Part shown: piece by piece, positions 36,890-46,500 of the stretch | Layout of the letters: every line of letters begins with the position of its first letter | How positions within the stretch are numbered: position 1 is the first letter of the stretch | Origin: Nocardia amamiensis | GTDB lineage: Bacteria > Actinomycetota > Actinomycetes > Mycobacteriales > Mycobacteriaceae | Assembly (NCBI RefSeq): GCF_015477605.1 | Contig: NZ_JADLQX010000009.1 | Location: 124,001 to 188,000 of the forward strand | DNA: 64,000 nucleotides | Direction of reading: 5' to 3' | Made by a program: the position numbers and the translations under genes | Notes under the pieces: generated by a model | Databases searched by the model: none | What the model saw: the letters and a program-made list of their open reading frames with translations, nothing else | Told to the model about the DNA's origin: nothing

Positions 36890-37662
36890 TGACTGCTGTT
36901 GCCGAAGCACCCTCTTCGCAGAAGCCCGCTCCGGTCCCCGAGGGCTCGGTGATGATCACCGTCAAGGTGGCGCGGTTCAACCCGGAGGACGACAAGGGCG
37001 CGCACTGGGAATCGTTCCAGGTGCCGGTCCTGCCGACCGACCGCTTCCTGAACGTGCTGATCTACATCAAGTCCTACCTGGACGGCACGCTCACCTTCCG
37101 CCGCTCCTGCGCGCACGGCGTCTGCGGTTCGGACGCCATGCGCATCAACGGTGTCAACCGGCTGGCCTGCAAGGTGCTGATGAAGGACATGCTGCCCAAG
37201 GGCGGCAAGCCGCTCACCGTCACCGTCGAGCCGATCCGCGGCCTGCCCGTGGAGAAGGACCTCGTGGTGGACATGGAGCCGTTCTTCGACGCGTTCCGCG
37301 CGGTGAAGCCCTACCTGATCACCACGGGTAACGAGCCCACCCGCGAGCGCATCCAGAGCCAGGCCGACCGCGCCCGGTTCGACGACACCACCAAGTGCAT
37401 CCTGTGCGCCTGCTGCACCACCTCCTGCCCCGTGTACTGGAGCGACGGCAGCTACTTCGGCCCGGCCGCGATCGTGAACGCCCACCGCTTCATCTTCGAC
37501 AGCCGCGACGAAGCCGCCCGCGAACGCCTCGACATCCTCAACGACGTCGAAGGCGTCTGGCGCTGCCGCACCACCTTCAACTGCACCGACGCCTGCCCCC
37601 GCGGCATCGAAGTCACCAAGGCCATCCAAGAAGTCAAACGAGCCCTGCTCTTCACCCGCTGA
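36889..37662 (+). CDS. sdhB: Succinate dehydrogenase iron-sulfur subunit
   Basis: The 257-residue product has all three cluster motifs: CAHGVCGSDAMRINGVNRLAC (2Fe-2S), CILCACCTTSCP (4Fe-4S) and CRTTFNCTDACPRG (3Fe-4S). It carries electrons from SdhA to the membrane quinone. Last gene of the operon, followed by a hairpin terminator. A partial, frameshifted copy of its middle lies at 39841-39928. Confidence 0.95.
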   Translation: MTAVAEAPSSQKPAPVPEGSVMITVKVARFNPEDDKGAHWESFQVPVLPTDRFLNVLIYIKSYLDGTLTFRRSCAHGVCGSDAMRINGVNRLACKVLMKDMLPKGGKPLTVTVEPIRGLPVEKDLVVDMEPFFDAFRAVKPYLITTGNEPTRERIQSQADRARFDDTTKCILCACCTTSCPVYWSDGSYFGPAAIVNAHRFIFDSRDEAARERLDILNDVEGVWRCRTTFNCTDACPRGIEVTKAIQEVKRALLFTR

Positions 37663-37680
37663 CCCAGGCACCGAACGACG

Positions 37681-37714
37681 AAGGCCGCCTCCACCACCCG
37701 GTGAAGGCGGCCTT
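37681..37714. terminator. Hairpin terminator after sdhB
   Basis: A perfect 10-bp inverted repeat (AAGGCCGCCT with AGGCGGCCTT) has a 14-base loop. It lies 18 bases past the sdhB stop and 12 before the convergent hypothetical gene's stop, so it may serve both. Confidence 0.75.
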
Positions 37715-37725
37715 CGCCATTCATA

Positions 37726-38103
37726 TCAGCGAGTTGCCCCAGCCATCGAACGCTCGATCACCTCGAAGATGTCGGCATCCGTCTCCTGCTGCCACTCGGG
37801 CAACTGATCCCAATCCGCCACATACCCCGGCTTCGGGTCGGGAATGTGCTTGTAGATCTGCGCGACCCAGCACAGCGCGAGCCATCTACCTTTCTGCGCC
37901 CGGCTGAGCTTGCTCGTATTCCCATCGCTGGCAGCTACAAACGCGGCCACTTGGTCGTAGACGGCAATCGCGCTGGCCTGCTCCCATTCAGGCATGTCCT
38001 CCCACGCGGCGATGTACCCCGGCTTCGGCTCACCGGGGTAATGGTCCTTCACTCCGTCGATCCATGCCTGTCGGAAGACGCGACCGCGATCGGATTCCTG
38101 CAC
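37726..38103 (-). CDS. Hypothetical protein with a duplicated PKPGY-W motif
   Basis: The 125-residue product carries the same ~28-residue unit twice: PKPGYIAAWEDMPEWEQAS and PKPGYVADWDQLPEWQQET. They are separated by ~50 residues, each followed by an acidic helix. The repeats look like small helical binding units. GTG 38103 has GAGGAG just upstream, and the gene starts eight bases after the XRE regulator's stop, so the two are co-transcribed. No function is assigned; a partner or effector of the regulator is plausible. Confidence 0.65.
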   Translation of the reverse strand: MQESDRGRVFRQAWIDGVKDHYPGEPKPGYIAAWEDMPEWEQASAIAVYDQVAAFVAASDGNTSKLSRAQKGRWLALCWVAQIYKHIPDPKPGYVADWDQLPEWQQETDADIFEVIERSMAGATR

Positions 38104-38111
38104 AGCTCTCC

Positions 38112-39467
38112 TCAGATTGATTTGGCGTGGTTCTGTGACAATGCGTCGATCTGGCGATCGAGGTGCTCGACATGCCGGTCGTCTCCGAGGGGCGCGAGTC
38201 GCCGGCGTAGATCCTCGAGCCGACGAGCGATGTACCCGGAGCGGGTTTGCCGAGCGAGATCCAGCGCAGCGTCGCCGTACATGACGGCCTGGAAGGGGTC
38301 TCTCTTCACCGCACCGACGGCAGCCAGATCCACGAGAACGCTGGCGCGGCGCCGAGACGAAAGCCGGTTGTTCAGAGCAGCCTCGAGAATCTGTTCAGCG
38401 CGGTCAGGTTGATCGAGTTGGACAAGACTTGTAGCTCGTTCCTCGGCCAGGCGATCACCATCGAATCTCAACCACCCGCTGGATCCCAAGTAACCCATGG
38501 ACAGGACACCTTCGGCTGAGTCGGCGGCACGCTCCCACCCGGCATAGTCGCCAAGTCCAGCCAGCGCTTGCGCCTGGACCGCATCGACCCAATAGCGTGT
38601 GGCCAGGGCATGATCCCCACGTTGCGCAAGTTGCCGTGCCGACTCGGTAAGTGTCACCGCCGCAGGAAAACAATTGTCATGGATGCTGATGTAAGCCTGC
38701 CGGGTCAAGGCGCAAGCCCAAAGATCCCACGCAGCAGCTTCTTTGCTGAGCGATGCTGCAACCGTGTAGCAGTATGCCGCCTCAGGATACCGATCACCAT
38801 CGAACAGAATCTCTCCGGCCAATTGCGATACCTCAGCCGCAAGTTCGCAGAGCCGACGACGGACAGAGTGGCTATCGGTACGTTGCAGACCGCTGATCAG
38901 TACACCCAAGTGCTCGCGAACTGCCGGCAGGGCAGCAGCTTTCGTCGGTACCGACGAATACTCCTGCCACAGACGTCGGTTCACTGCCGCGTACTGATCA
39001 ATCGCGGCAATCTCGATTCGGCGGTCGACGTCATCGGATGCGGCGACCCTGTCCCAGTCGATGGACGTCGTCGCCAGCGCCGCGCTGGACACGGATAGCA
39101 ACTGCAACAGTTCGCGCCGGTTCATGTCATCGATCTCCGTAAGATACTGGGGGTCGTGCAGATCGGGCGATTCGTCGGAACCGAGCTTAGGCCCGCGTTC
39201 CGACACCCGACGCGGCCCAGACCGTCGTCGCAGATCATCACATCGCAGTTGGAACCTAGCCCGCTGGTCTGCGTCTGCTCGCGCGAGGAAGGTGTCCATG
39301 ATCGCGGCGTGTTGCGCACGGAGGATCAGCTTCGCGCCTTTGCGTTCCCAGTTCCGAAGCGTGTCGAAGGGAACTCCAGCCAGTTGACAGAACCCGAGCC
39401 GCGTCTCGCGCAGGGCATCCCGCAGCGCACGTACCTCCAGCCCGGTCCACTGAAGCTGCACAGACAT
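38112..39467 (-). CDS. XRE-type transcriptional regulator with helical-repeat sensor part
   Basis: The 451-residue product begins with a helix-turn-helix-like part (MSVQLQWTGLEVRALRDALR, then FCQLAGVPFDTLRNWERKGAK) and continues with a long alpha-helical C-terminus of TPR character (ALATRYWVDAVQAQALAGL, SRRRASVLVDLAAVGAVKR). In actinomycetes such proteins regulate neighbouring genes, often with a small partner. The domain layout fits the large family annotated as XRE regulators. ATG 39467 follows a GGGGG stretch seven bases upstream; the frame extends to 39710 without support. It forms a two-gene unit with the following hypothetical protein. Confidence 0.75.
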   Translation of the reverse strand: MSVQLQWTGLEVRALRDALRETRLGFCQLAGVPFDTLRNWERKGAKLILRAQHAAIMDTFLARADADQRARFQLRCDDLRRRSGPRRVSERGPKLGSDESPDLHDPQYLTEIDDMNRRELLQLLSVSSAALATTSIDWDRVAASDDVDRRIEIAAIDQYAAVNRRLWQEYSSVPTKAAALPAVREHLGVLISGLQRTDSHSVRRRLCELAAEVSQLAGEILFDGDRYPEAAYCYTVAASLSKEAAAWDLWACALTRQAYISIHDNCFPAAVTLTESARQLAQRGDHALATRYWVDAVQAQALAGLGDYAGWERAADSAEGVLSMGYLGSSGWLRFDGDRLAEERATSLVQLDQPDRAEQILEAALNNRLSSRRRASVLVDLAAVGAVKRDPFQAVMYGDAALDLARQTRSGYIARRLEDLRRRLAPLGDDRHVEHLDRQIDALSQNHAKSI

Positions 39468-39618
39468 AGGCACTACCCCCAATACCCGTCGAGTGCACGC
39501 AGCATACCCCCGAGAAACCCCTGCAACGCCCCGGATGGCACTCCTACCAGGCCCCTCCTCCTGCGACCGTTGACGCAGCTCCACACACGACAGCCCCAAC
39601 CCACGCAAGAGGACGGTC

Positions 39619-39828
39619 ATGTTCGAAACATTGAAGATCGGCGCTTGGGCATGCATCGACGGACGCTGCCCCGTACGCCCTCTCCTGCACCTGGAGGACC
39701 AAGCCGTCACTCTGATTTTCGGTGACCGCGATACCTTCGAGGTCTACCTCGACAGTCCAGCGCTGCAAAACATCATCGAACTCGCGACCGTAGCTCTCAA
39801 CGAACTCACGGGCCACACCTCCACGTAG
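39619..39828 (+). CDS. Small conserved-looking hypothetical protein
   Basis: The 69-residue product (MFETLKIGAWACIDGRCPVR to ELTGHTST) is balanced in composition and has a strand/strand/helix layout. AAGAGGA lies eight bases upstream of the ATG, and it is divergent from the XRE gene. These points favour a real gene; no family is recognised. It ends 12 bases before the broken sdhB copy. Confidence 0.45.
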   Translation: MFETLKIGAWACIDGRCPVRPLLHLEDQAVTLIFGDRDTFEVYLDSPALQNIIELATVALNELTGHTST

Positions 39829-39840
39829 ACCCGAGCTGAT

Positions 39841-39928
39841 CGCCCGGTTCGACGACACCACAAGTGCATCCTGTGCGGCTGCTGCACTACCTCCTGCCCC
39901 GTGTACTGGAGCGACGGCAGCTACTTCG
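39841..39928 (+). pseudogene. Broken 88-bp duplicate of the sdhB middle
   Basis: Bases 39841-39928 match sdhB 37371-37459 almost completely, with one missing C and a few substitutions, and include the codons for the CILCACCTTSCPVYW cluster. The single-base deletion shifts the frame, so the fragment cannot be translated as in sdhB. Both ends leave the similarity sharply. It marks a duplication or insertion boundary 2.4 kb after the intact gene. Confidence 0.9.
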
Positions 39929-40169
39929 ACCACCGGAAACCGGGTCGACGGGCGCCGCGCCGGTGAGAACGGACTGAGCGAGCAGGCTCCCCGGCCCGGG
40001 GCATAAACGCCGGCCGGGGCAAGCGGCGTTCCCGCAAATGGGAACACCGGCGAACGTCGCTTATGCTTCGGCCCGGGTCGGCCTGGCGTGTGGCGGTTCG
40101 CCGATGCGCGACGTCCCGTTCAGCAGCTGAAGACGGCCGGGCCGTCTCGATATCGACCCAGGGGGTTGC
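39929..40169. other. Intergenic control region before the WXG100-type gene
   Basis: This 241-bp stretch contains short GC-rich inverted-repeat-like elements (for example CGGCCGGGG/CCCCGGCCCGG around 40000-40020), but no gene and no certain promoter. A GGGGG stretch lies just before the GTG at 40170. Confidence 0.4.
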
Positions 40170-41858
40170 GTGGCCGAATCACTGTCGGTCGACTTGGCCC
40201 AGCTGCGCGAATCGGCGGCGGAGTTGCGGCAGGCGGCCGAAGACGCCGAACGGGTGGCGAACGAGCTGAAGGCGGCACTTGCCGACGAGGGTGAGTTCTG
40301 GGGTGACGACGAGGCCGGCGAGACGTTCGCACGCACCTACAAGCCCGGTGCCGACCGTACGTTGGAGGGGTTCGACGACCTCGTCGCGGACATGCGGGCG
40401 ATGAGTTCCGCGATGAAGGATGCGGCCGATGCGTTCGAGGACAGGGACCACTACGGCGGGCAGAACATCCGAAACCCCACCGGCGATGGCATCCCGGGCA
40501 CGAACGCACCGAGTCAGAACTGGTCGGCAGGACCCATTCCGCAGGCGACGTCTACCGAATCCCTCAGCAGCACAGACGATTCCGCACGGCTGTCCGATCG
40601 CCCGGCGAACGGAGACTCCGCCCGTCCGCAGTCGGACGCCCCGAACGACCGCGGCAGCGTCGATACACAGCAACCCCCGGCCTCCGCCCAGCAGCCCGCG
40701 GAGTCCGGACAGCAACCCCCGGCAACCGGGCAGCCGCCCGCGGAGTCCGGACAGCAACCTACGGAATCGGGACAGCCGGACGATTCGACGGGCAATACCC
40801 CAGAAACCGAATCGCCCGATGACAAATCCGGCGACCAACCCCCGGCAGCCGAGACCGGATCGCCGACGACGCCCGGTAACGGCGCGGAGCGACAGGGAGC
40901 GCCGTCGAATACACCGACGGGGAAGCAGGCGGGTCCACAGACGATGCCGGGCGGCCGCAACGACTCTGGCAAGCCGATGGCGGATACGCCGTGGGCGCGG
41001 AACCGGTCGGGCACCCCTTGGGCAAAGGCTCCGAGTCCCTCGGGCGCTCCGGCGAACGAAACCCCGCCTCGGGTATCTCCTCCACGCACCCCGGACCGCC
41101 CGCCCGCGGGCAAGAAGCCGCAGCCGGCTCCGGAACGTCCAGAGCAGAAGCGGGCCCCGAAACAGGCAGGCGTGCGTGCGCGCCGAGCAACCGATGCCGA
41201 GACCATGCGGATCGCTCGGGAGATGGCCGCTCGGCACAACATCGAGATCGTCGGATTCGACGCGGCGGGTATCGCCGCGGCAACGGTCCAGGACATCGCC
41301 GATGCTGTCGACTCCGTCCTCCTGCGAATGCCGGCCGTGCTGCGCGGAATCGAGATCCGGGATGTGACGGGTCCGCTATCTGCCGTGGAGAATCGCAGCA
41401 CGGCAGAGAAATCGGGAGAGGTAGCGCCGTGGATCGTGCTGGCTCGCACTGCTGTGATCGATCCTCGGATATTGGCCGGCGGTTTCCGGGCGACGACCGG
41501 ATCCCGTCCCCCACGGCGACCGATGTATGCCGCGATCCTGCGGGAACTCGGCGCCGCGGTCGACCTCACCGGCGGGTTCCGGGCACACAGGGAGGCGCAA
41601 CGCGCGCTCATCACCGAATACGTGCGGATCCACGGCCCCCGGGGCGAGACGCTGAGCCGGGTGGTCGCCGGCTACAAGCGATGGCGGGCGCAGCTCGGCG
41701 ACAACTGTTTCGAGCAGGGTCTGTTCGTTCCGGGCAGGGCGCTGGCCGAGGGATTCGCCGCGGTCGAATCGAGTGAGGACGAGGCCAACGGCCCGCAGAA
41801 GGTGCTGGGTCGGCTGCTGGTGGTGATGTCGCGTGCGGCGTTGCCGGACCGGCAATGA
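40170..41858 (+). CDS. WXG100-type protein with disordered linker and degenerate zincin-like C-terminus
   Basis: The 562-residue product has three parts. Residues 1-100 form a WXG100-type helical hairpin with FWGDDEAGETFARTYKPGA at the turn. Residues 105-335 are a Pro/Gln/Ser-rich linker (many QQP and ESGQQP units). Residues 339-562 are homologous by eye to the two metallopeptidase-like modules of the giant protein downstream. At the position where those have HEMGH or HELAH, this protein has RELGA (458-462), so both metal histidines are lost. The later ALAEG-F segment is also shared. Secretion by a type VII system is suggested by the N-terminus. It may be an inactive partner, chaperone or regulator of the giant protein (inference). 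Confidence 0.78.
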   Translation: MAESLSVDLAQLRESAAELRQAAEDAERVANELKAALADEGEFWGDDEAGETFARTYKPGADRTLEGFDDLVADMRAMSSAMKDAADAFEDRDHYGGQNIRNPTGDGIPGTNAPSQNWSAGPIPQATSTESLSSTDDSARLSDRPANGDSARPQSDAPNDRGSVDTQQPPASAQQPAESGQQPPATGQPPAESGQQPTESGQPDDSTGNTPETESPDDKSGDQPPAAETGSPTTPGNGAERQGAPSNTPTGKQAGPQTMPGGRNDSGKPMADTPWARNRSGTPWAKAPSPSGAPANETPPRVSPPRTPDRPPAGKKPQPAPERPEQKRAPKQAGVRARRATDAETMRIAREMAARHNIEIVGFDAAGIAAATVQDIADAVDSVLLRMPAVLRGIEIRDVTGPLSAVENRSTAEKSGEVAPWIVLARTAVIDPRILAGGFRATTGSRPPRRPMYAAILRELGAAVDLTGGFRAHREAQRALITEYVRIHGPRGETLSRVVAGYKRWRAQLGDNCFEQGLFVPGRALAEGFAAVESSEDEANGPQKVLGRLLVVMSRAALPDRQ

Positions 41859-42012
41859 GACCCGTTGCCGCCGGACCGGACGGCGTCTGGTTCTTCCCCC
41901 CTTCCCACCAGCGGTGAAAGTTGCCACGCACCTGTCGGTCATCATTATGGGCACGTTCGGAGGTCCGCGGTCGTCGCTGTCCGCTGAGAATTTCGAGTCG
42001 GAAGGTTGTGGC

Positions 42013-42447
42013 ATGGATCGATGGGAGCGCGAAGGCCTGCGCTCGGCCAACAACGGCATGCGCAACCAGCTCGAACATCTCCTCGACTCCTTCGAACGTC
42101 AGCAGGGCCGACTCGCCGATGCGTTCCGAGAACTGGAAAATGCTCGCACGCAAGCGAGTTCTCCCGACCAATCGGTAGAGGTGACCGTTGACGCCGCCGG
42201 CGTGCTGACCGGCCTGCGCCTCACGGCCGCGGCAATGCGCCAGACACCGGAGCAGTTGAGCAGCGCGATCGTGGACGTCGCTCGGGCCGCGGCGCGCCAG
42301 GCGCAGCAGCGGACCGAGGCCATCGCCGCACCCGTCGACGCCGAGTTCGACGACCTGCCCGACCTGCCCGATATCTCCCCGGATGCCCCCAGCCTCCACG
42401 AGATTCGCGCCTTCTTCCGCGGGGACAACGAAGATTCCCCGAGGTAG
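42013..42447 (+). CDS. YbaB/EbfC-family protein of the giant-toxin locus
   Basis: The 144-residue protein has the EbfC plan: N-terminal helix (NNGMRNQLEHLLDSFERQQG), a short sheet (VEVTVDAAGVLTGLRL) and a second helix (PEQLSSAIVDVARAAARQA). An acidic tail follows. ATG 42013 has GGAAGG about seven bases upstream. It lies between the WXG100-type gene and the giant gene, as its paralogue at 28096 lies in the other type VII-like operon. Role in such loci is unknown; chaperone or DNA-binding functions are possible. Confidence 0.82.
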   Translation: MDRWEREGLRSANNGMRNQLEHLLDSFERQQGRLADAFRELENARTQASSPDQSVEVTVDAAGVLTGLRLTAAAMRQTPEQLSSAIVDVARAAARQAQQRTEAIAAPVDAEFDDLPDLPDISPDAPSLHEIRAFFRGDNEDSPR

Positions 42448-42610
42448 TACCGGGGCGCGTAGTGCAGACAATGCCGCGTACCTGCCGCCGACCGGAGAGG
42501 AACTTCCCGCCGGCGGGAGGGCATGGGATTCGGGTGCGACCGTGCGACGCAGGCAGCAGTAGCGTTCACGGAGCCGCCTGGCGGATACGCATCGACGAAC
42601 GCGAGCGCAC

Positions 42611-43540
42611 ATGACGCTGCGTTTGCCGGACTGGCTCCCCCCGGTTGTAGTGATGTGTGTCGCCGGGCACTTCCCTCTGGGCGACGAGGACGCGGAACGA
42701 CGCGCCGCCGATGCCTGGTCGGACAAGGCCGAATGGTGTCGCGAGCAGGCTGAATATCACGAAGCGAAGGCAAAGCCGCCTGAGGGCTCACACGGCGAAA
42801 CCGTCGACGCGATCGCCGACAAGCACCAGCGCACGGCCGATCGCTTCCGACAGCAGGCCAAGGACTGCGACAGCCTCGCCAGGCAGCTCTACGAGAGCGC
42901 CAACGCCACCGAGCTGCAGAAGATGGTCATCATCAGCATGGCCGTGATCCTGGCCATCCAGCTGGCCCGGTGCGCACTGATGTTCGCGGCTGGTGGTCCG
43001 ATCCAGGCCGCCATAGCACAGATGGCGACCCGAACCGCGGCGCAGCGCGCGTGGATGAGATTCGTGGCATTCCTTTCCGGACGCGGTGCGGAACTGGCCG
43101 CGGAACGCGGCTCGATGGTGCTGCTGCGCAACGGAGTCATGATCGGGGTAGCACTGGGCGGCGGCACCCAAGCCGGCGCCCAGGCGATTCAGGTCGCCAA
43201 GGGCGACCGCGAACAGATGGATTGGAAGTCGGTCGGCGTGGCAACGGCCGCCGGCGCTGTCGGTGGCTTCCTCGGCATGCTGTTCGGACTCTGGGCCGGG
43301 CCGAAGGTCGCCACCATCGGCGCGAACGCCACCAGCACCGCGGGACGGGTGGCCCTGCAGCTCGCCGGCACCACCATGGTCGGCGCCGGAGCCGGAGCCG
43401 TCGGCGCTCTCGGCGGCACTGCCGTCTCGCTTGCGCTGTCGGATCAGCCGTTCAGCCGCAAGGCCTTCACTGAGGGCCTGATCCCCGGTATCGGTAGCGG
43501 ATTCATCGGCGCGGCAGCCTTTGCGGCACAGGGGATGCGC
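42611..43540 (+). other. Domain: CpnT-like N-terminal part with hydrophobic segments
   Basis: After the DW-GDED-AW motif comes a charged coiled helix (about residues 38-105), then hydrophobic helix MVIISMAVILAIQLARCALM. Several Gly/Ala-rich segments follow (VATAAGAVGGFLGMLFGLW; TTMVGAGAGAVGALGGTAV). This is the usual start of long WXG-domain toxins; the glycine-rich helices may insert into a membrane (inference). Confidence 0.7.
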
Positions 43541-46500
43541 AGCCGGGCACCACTTCCCGACACGACTGCCGACCCCCCTGCCGCACCGGATGTCACCACG
43601 GCCGCACCGTCGCCTGATTCGCTCGTCGACGCACTGCGCTCGCATGGCATCGTCACCGCTGACTTCGATCCGAACAACCCCTCCCACACCCATCAGCAAC
43701 AGCAGATCGACAATCTTGTGGCGCTGCTGCGCCAACCGGGGGCCACCGCGGACGAACCAGCCCGTCCCACACTTCCGTTGAACAATGCCGACTGGCAGCC
43801 CGCGAATCCGCCGAATGTGTCGCCCGACAACCTCAACCCGGTCAAGTCCGTCAAGCCCCCCTCCGACGCCGGCGCCACACCCGCGGATCAGGCCCCCGCG
43901 GCCCCCGCAGCGACAACGCCGAAGGCTGACGGAGGCAATCAACCACCCGATGTGTTTCCGCCGAAGGAGTACAAGCCGCCTCCGGAGCAGCCGTTCTCCG
44001 TGCCGAACAACAGCATGGACTGGGAACCACCCGCAGGCATGCCCGGCGCCCTGATCGACAACGTCAATCCCGTCAAGACCGTCACCTTCCCCGCAGCCGC
44101 CATCGCGTCCACCGTCAACCCGGCCGGCGTGCCGAGCATCGGGACGGATCCGACGTCGGCGGAGGCGCCTGGGTCACGGAATGCTCCTGCCGCACAAGCT
44201 GATTCCGAGGTAAACGGCACCGCAAAGGCTCCTGCCGACGGTGAACTGCCACCGGCACCGCTCGACTCGGACAGCAGCGCCGCCGAGAACGCGGGCACGG
44301 CACGGCAGACCACCGAACATGATCACCCTGCGGCCGTGCCCGACGACTCGGTGCCGCCACACCCCACGGATACCGGCGAAGGCAGCGCTCGACCGGCCGA
44401 TGCCGCGGCCGGATCGGCTCGCGGCGACCGGCACCGGGTCGGCTCCGAGACCACCTCGCCAGCGCCGCATTCCACTCCGGAGCACGCCGCGGCGCCGGAC
44501 AACGGCGCCACCCCGGCCCGACCACAGCCCGTCGACCGGGACACGGCGGGCCAGGGGCCGTCCAGGCGAGACCGCGCCGTCGCCGCCGCGGACGTCAACA
44601 GCGGCGATCCGGCAGCCGGGCCGTCGGCACCGGTTCGGCAACGAGGTGTCGCAGCGGACGAGGAACCCGGTCCGCGACCCGTCACGGCCGACCCGCACGA
44701 CGCATTGGCGCAGCCGGGTCCGGTGGCGTCGGCGACCGAGCGCCAAGGGGCACAACAGGCTCCTGACGCAGCGGCCGTTCCCGAACCAACCGTGTCCGAG
44801 CTGGTACCGGCGGGGGCGCACAAGGATTCGGCCGACGGATTGTCGTCGGACCAGAACGTGTCCCCGACAATGACGGTCGTCACCGACCCGGCGCCCGCTC
44901 CACAACGCGGTGATTCCGGTCCGCGCACCCCCGGCGGGGACAGGCCCGTGGACGCGGCCGGGCAGCAGCGGCAGACCGCGCAGCCGTCGGGCGGCCCGGC
45001 GCGACCGGCCGCCGGCGTCCAGCCCGGCACACCCGCTGCCGGTGGTTCGCCCGCTGCTGCCGGAGGCAATCGGCCGCCACGTGTGTCGGCTCCGAAGAAT
45101 GCTGCCGCGGAGCGCCCTCCGGCCGTCGAACCGGTCGAAGGAGCGCGCGGGCGGGCCGAGGACGGCGATGCCCCGTCAGGGTCGGCGACCGCCCACGCCA
45201 CCGACAATGACAACCGGAACACACCGCCCGCGGCCGACAATCCGCAGCACGGCCGCACGGCCGACGGTGCTGACGCCACGGACGCCGGCACCGCGCGAGC
45301 GCCGCATCCGGAAGCAGGGCCGGAGCACGGCCGCACGGCCGACGGTGCTGACGCGACAGGCGATGGGACCGCGCGAGCCCCGCATCCGGGAAGGGAGCCG
45401 GAGCAGGGCCGCGCGGGTGATGACGGCGCGAATGAGCAACAGGTCAAGGCTCGTTCCGATGACGGTGAGGAAGCGTCGCGGCCGAAGCCCGGTGAGTCCG
45501 ATACCAGCGGAGACGATGTCCCCGGCGGCCGTGCGGGCGACGATGGTGCGAGTGAGCAGCAAGCGAAGACGAATTCCCCCGACGACGCGGACGCCCCACT
45601 ACCTGAGTCCCGACCTGCTCGCGCACAGGATGATTCGGATGCGCCGCCCACGGCTCGCGGTGAAGACCCCGCCGCGGACGCGCGTGCGAGGGCGAGAGCC
45701 GAAGTAGAGCAGCGTAATGCGGCCGAGCGGCAGCAGAACGAGCTGGTGCGCGAACACCACCGGCAGCGTGTCGAAGCGGCGGCCGAGCGCGAGCGGGTCG
45801 CCCTTGCCGAGCTGCAGCGGCAGGAGAAGACCGTACGGGTGGCGGAGGAGCATGAGCGGGCCACCCGCGTCGGCTTCGGCGACGAGATACGCGATCTGTT
45901 CGGGCGGGGCACGGCGGAGGATCGGGTGGCCGTCGAAGCCGCGCGGGCCGCTCAGGAACAGCTCGGGCAGGCTCGGGCGAAGTTGGCCGAGTGCCGGGAT
46001 GCGTACGAGGCGGCGGTGGCCCAGCACGACGCAGCGGCGCAGGCGAGAGCCCGTGACCTGGTGGAAATCTCGGACAACGCGGGCGTTTCGCTGATGAACG
46101 ACTACGAGGCTGGGGTGCTCACCGATCGCGGCGCCGTGTTCGATGTCGTTGCCCAGGAGCGGGTACGCGCGGCCCTGGATGCCGGTCGCGCTATCGGGGC
46201 GTTGCGCGAACCGGGCAGCACGGCCGACGGTACGAGCCCGTTGGCGAACGCATCACCGGAGTCGTTGGTCGACACAATGGTGCGGGGATCCAGGGAGGAG
46301 CGCGTCGCGGCGATGACGGAATGGATTCGCCGGGGCGACGACCGGCATCGGCTGGTGCGTGAGACGCAGGCCGCGGCGTTCCTGCTGCTCGAGCACGGTC
46401 CGGTCGATATGAAGACCGGTGAGGGCAAGACCATCGTGATGGTGATGAAGAAGGTGTCCGACGCCATCGATCACGGCACCGCACATGCATGGACCAGTAG

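Noticed and set aside
37371..39928. sdhB duplication as attachment sites of an integrative element
   Set aside because: No integrase, excisionase or tRNA target is visible between or beside the copies, and the similar segments are 88 bp with substitutions; simple duplication or recombination is enough.
39544..40047. Minus-strand ORF across the small gene and the sdhB remnant
   Set aside because: It is antisense to sdhB-derived sequence and has no family resemblance or start signal.
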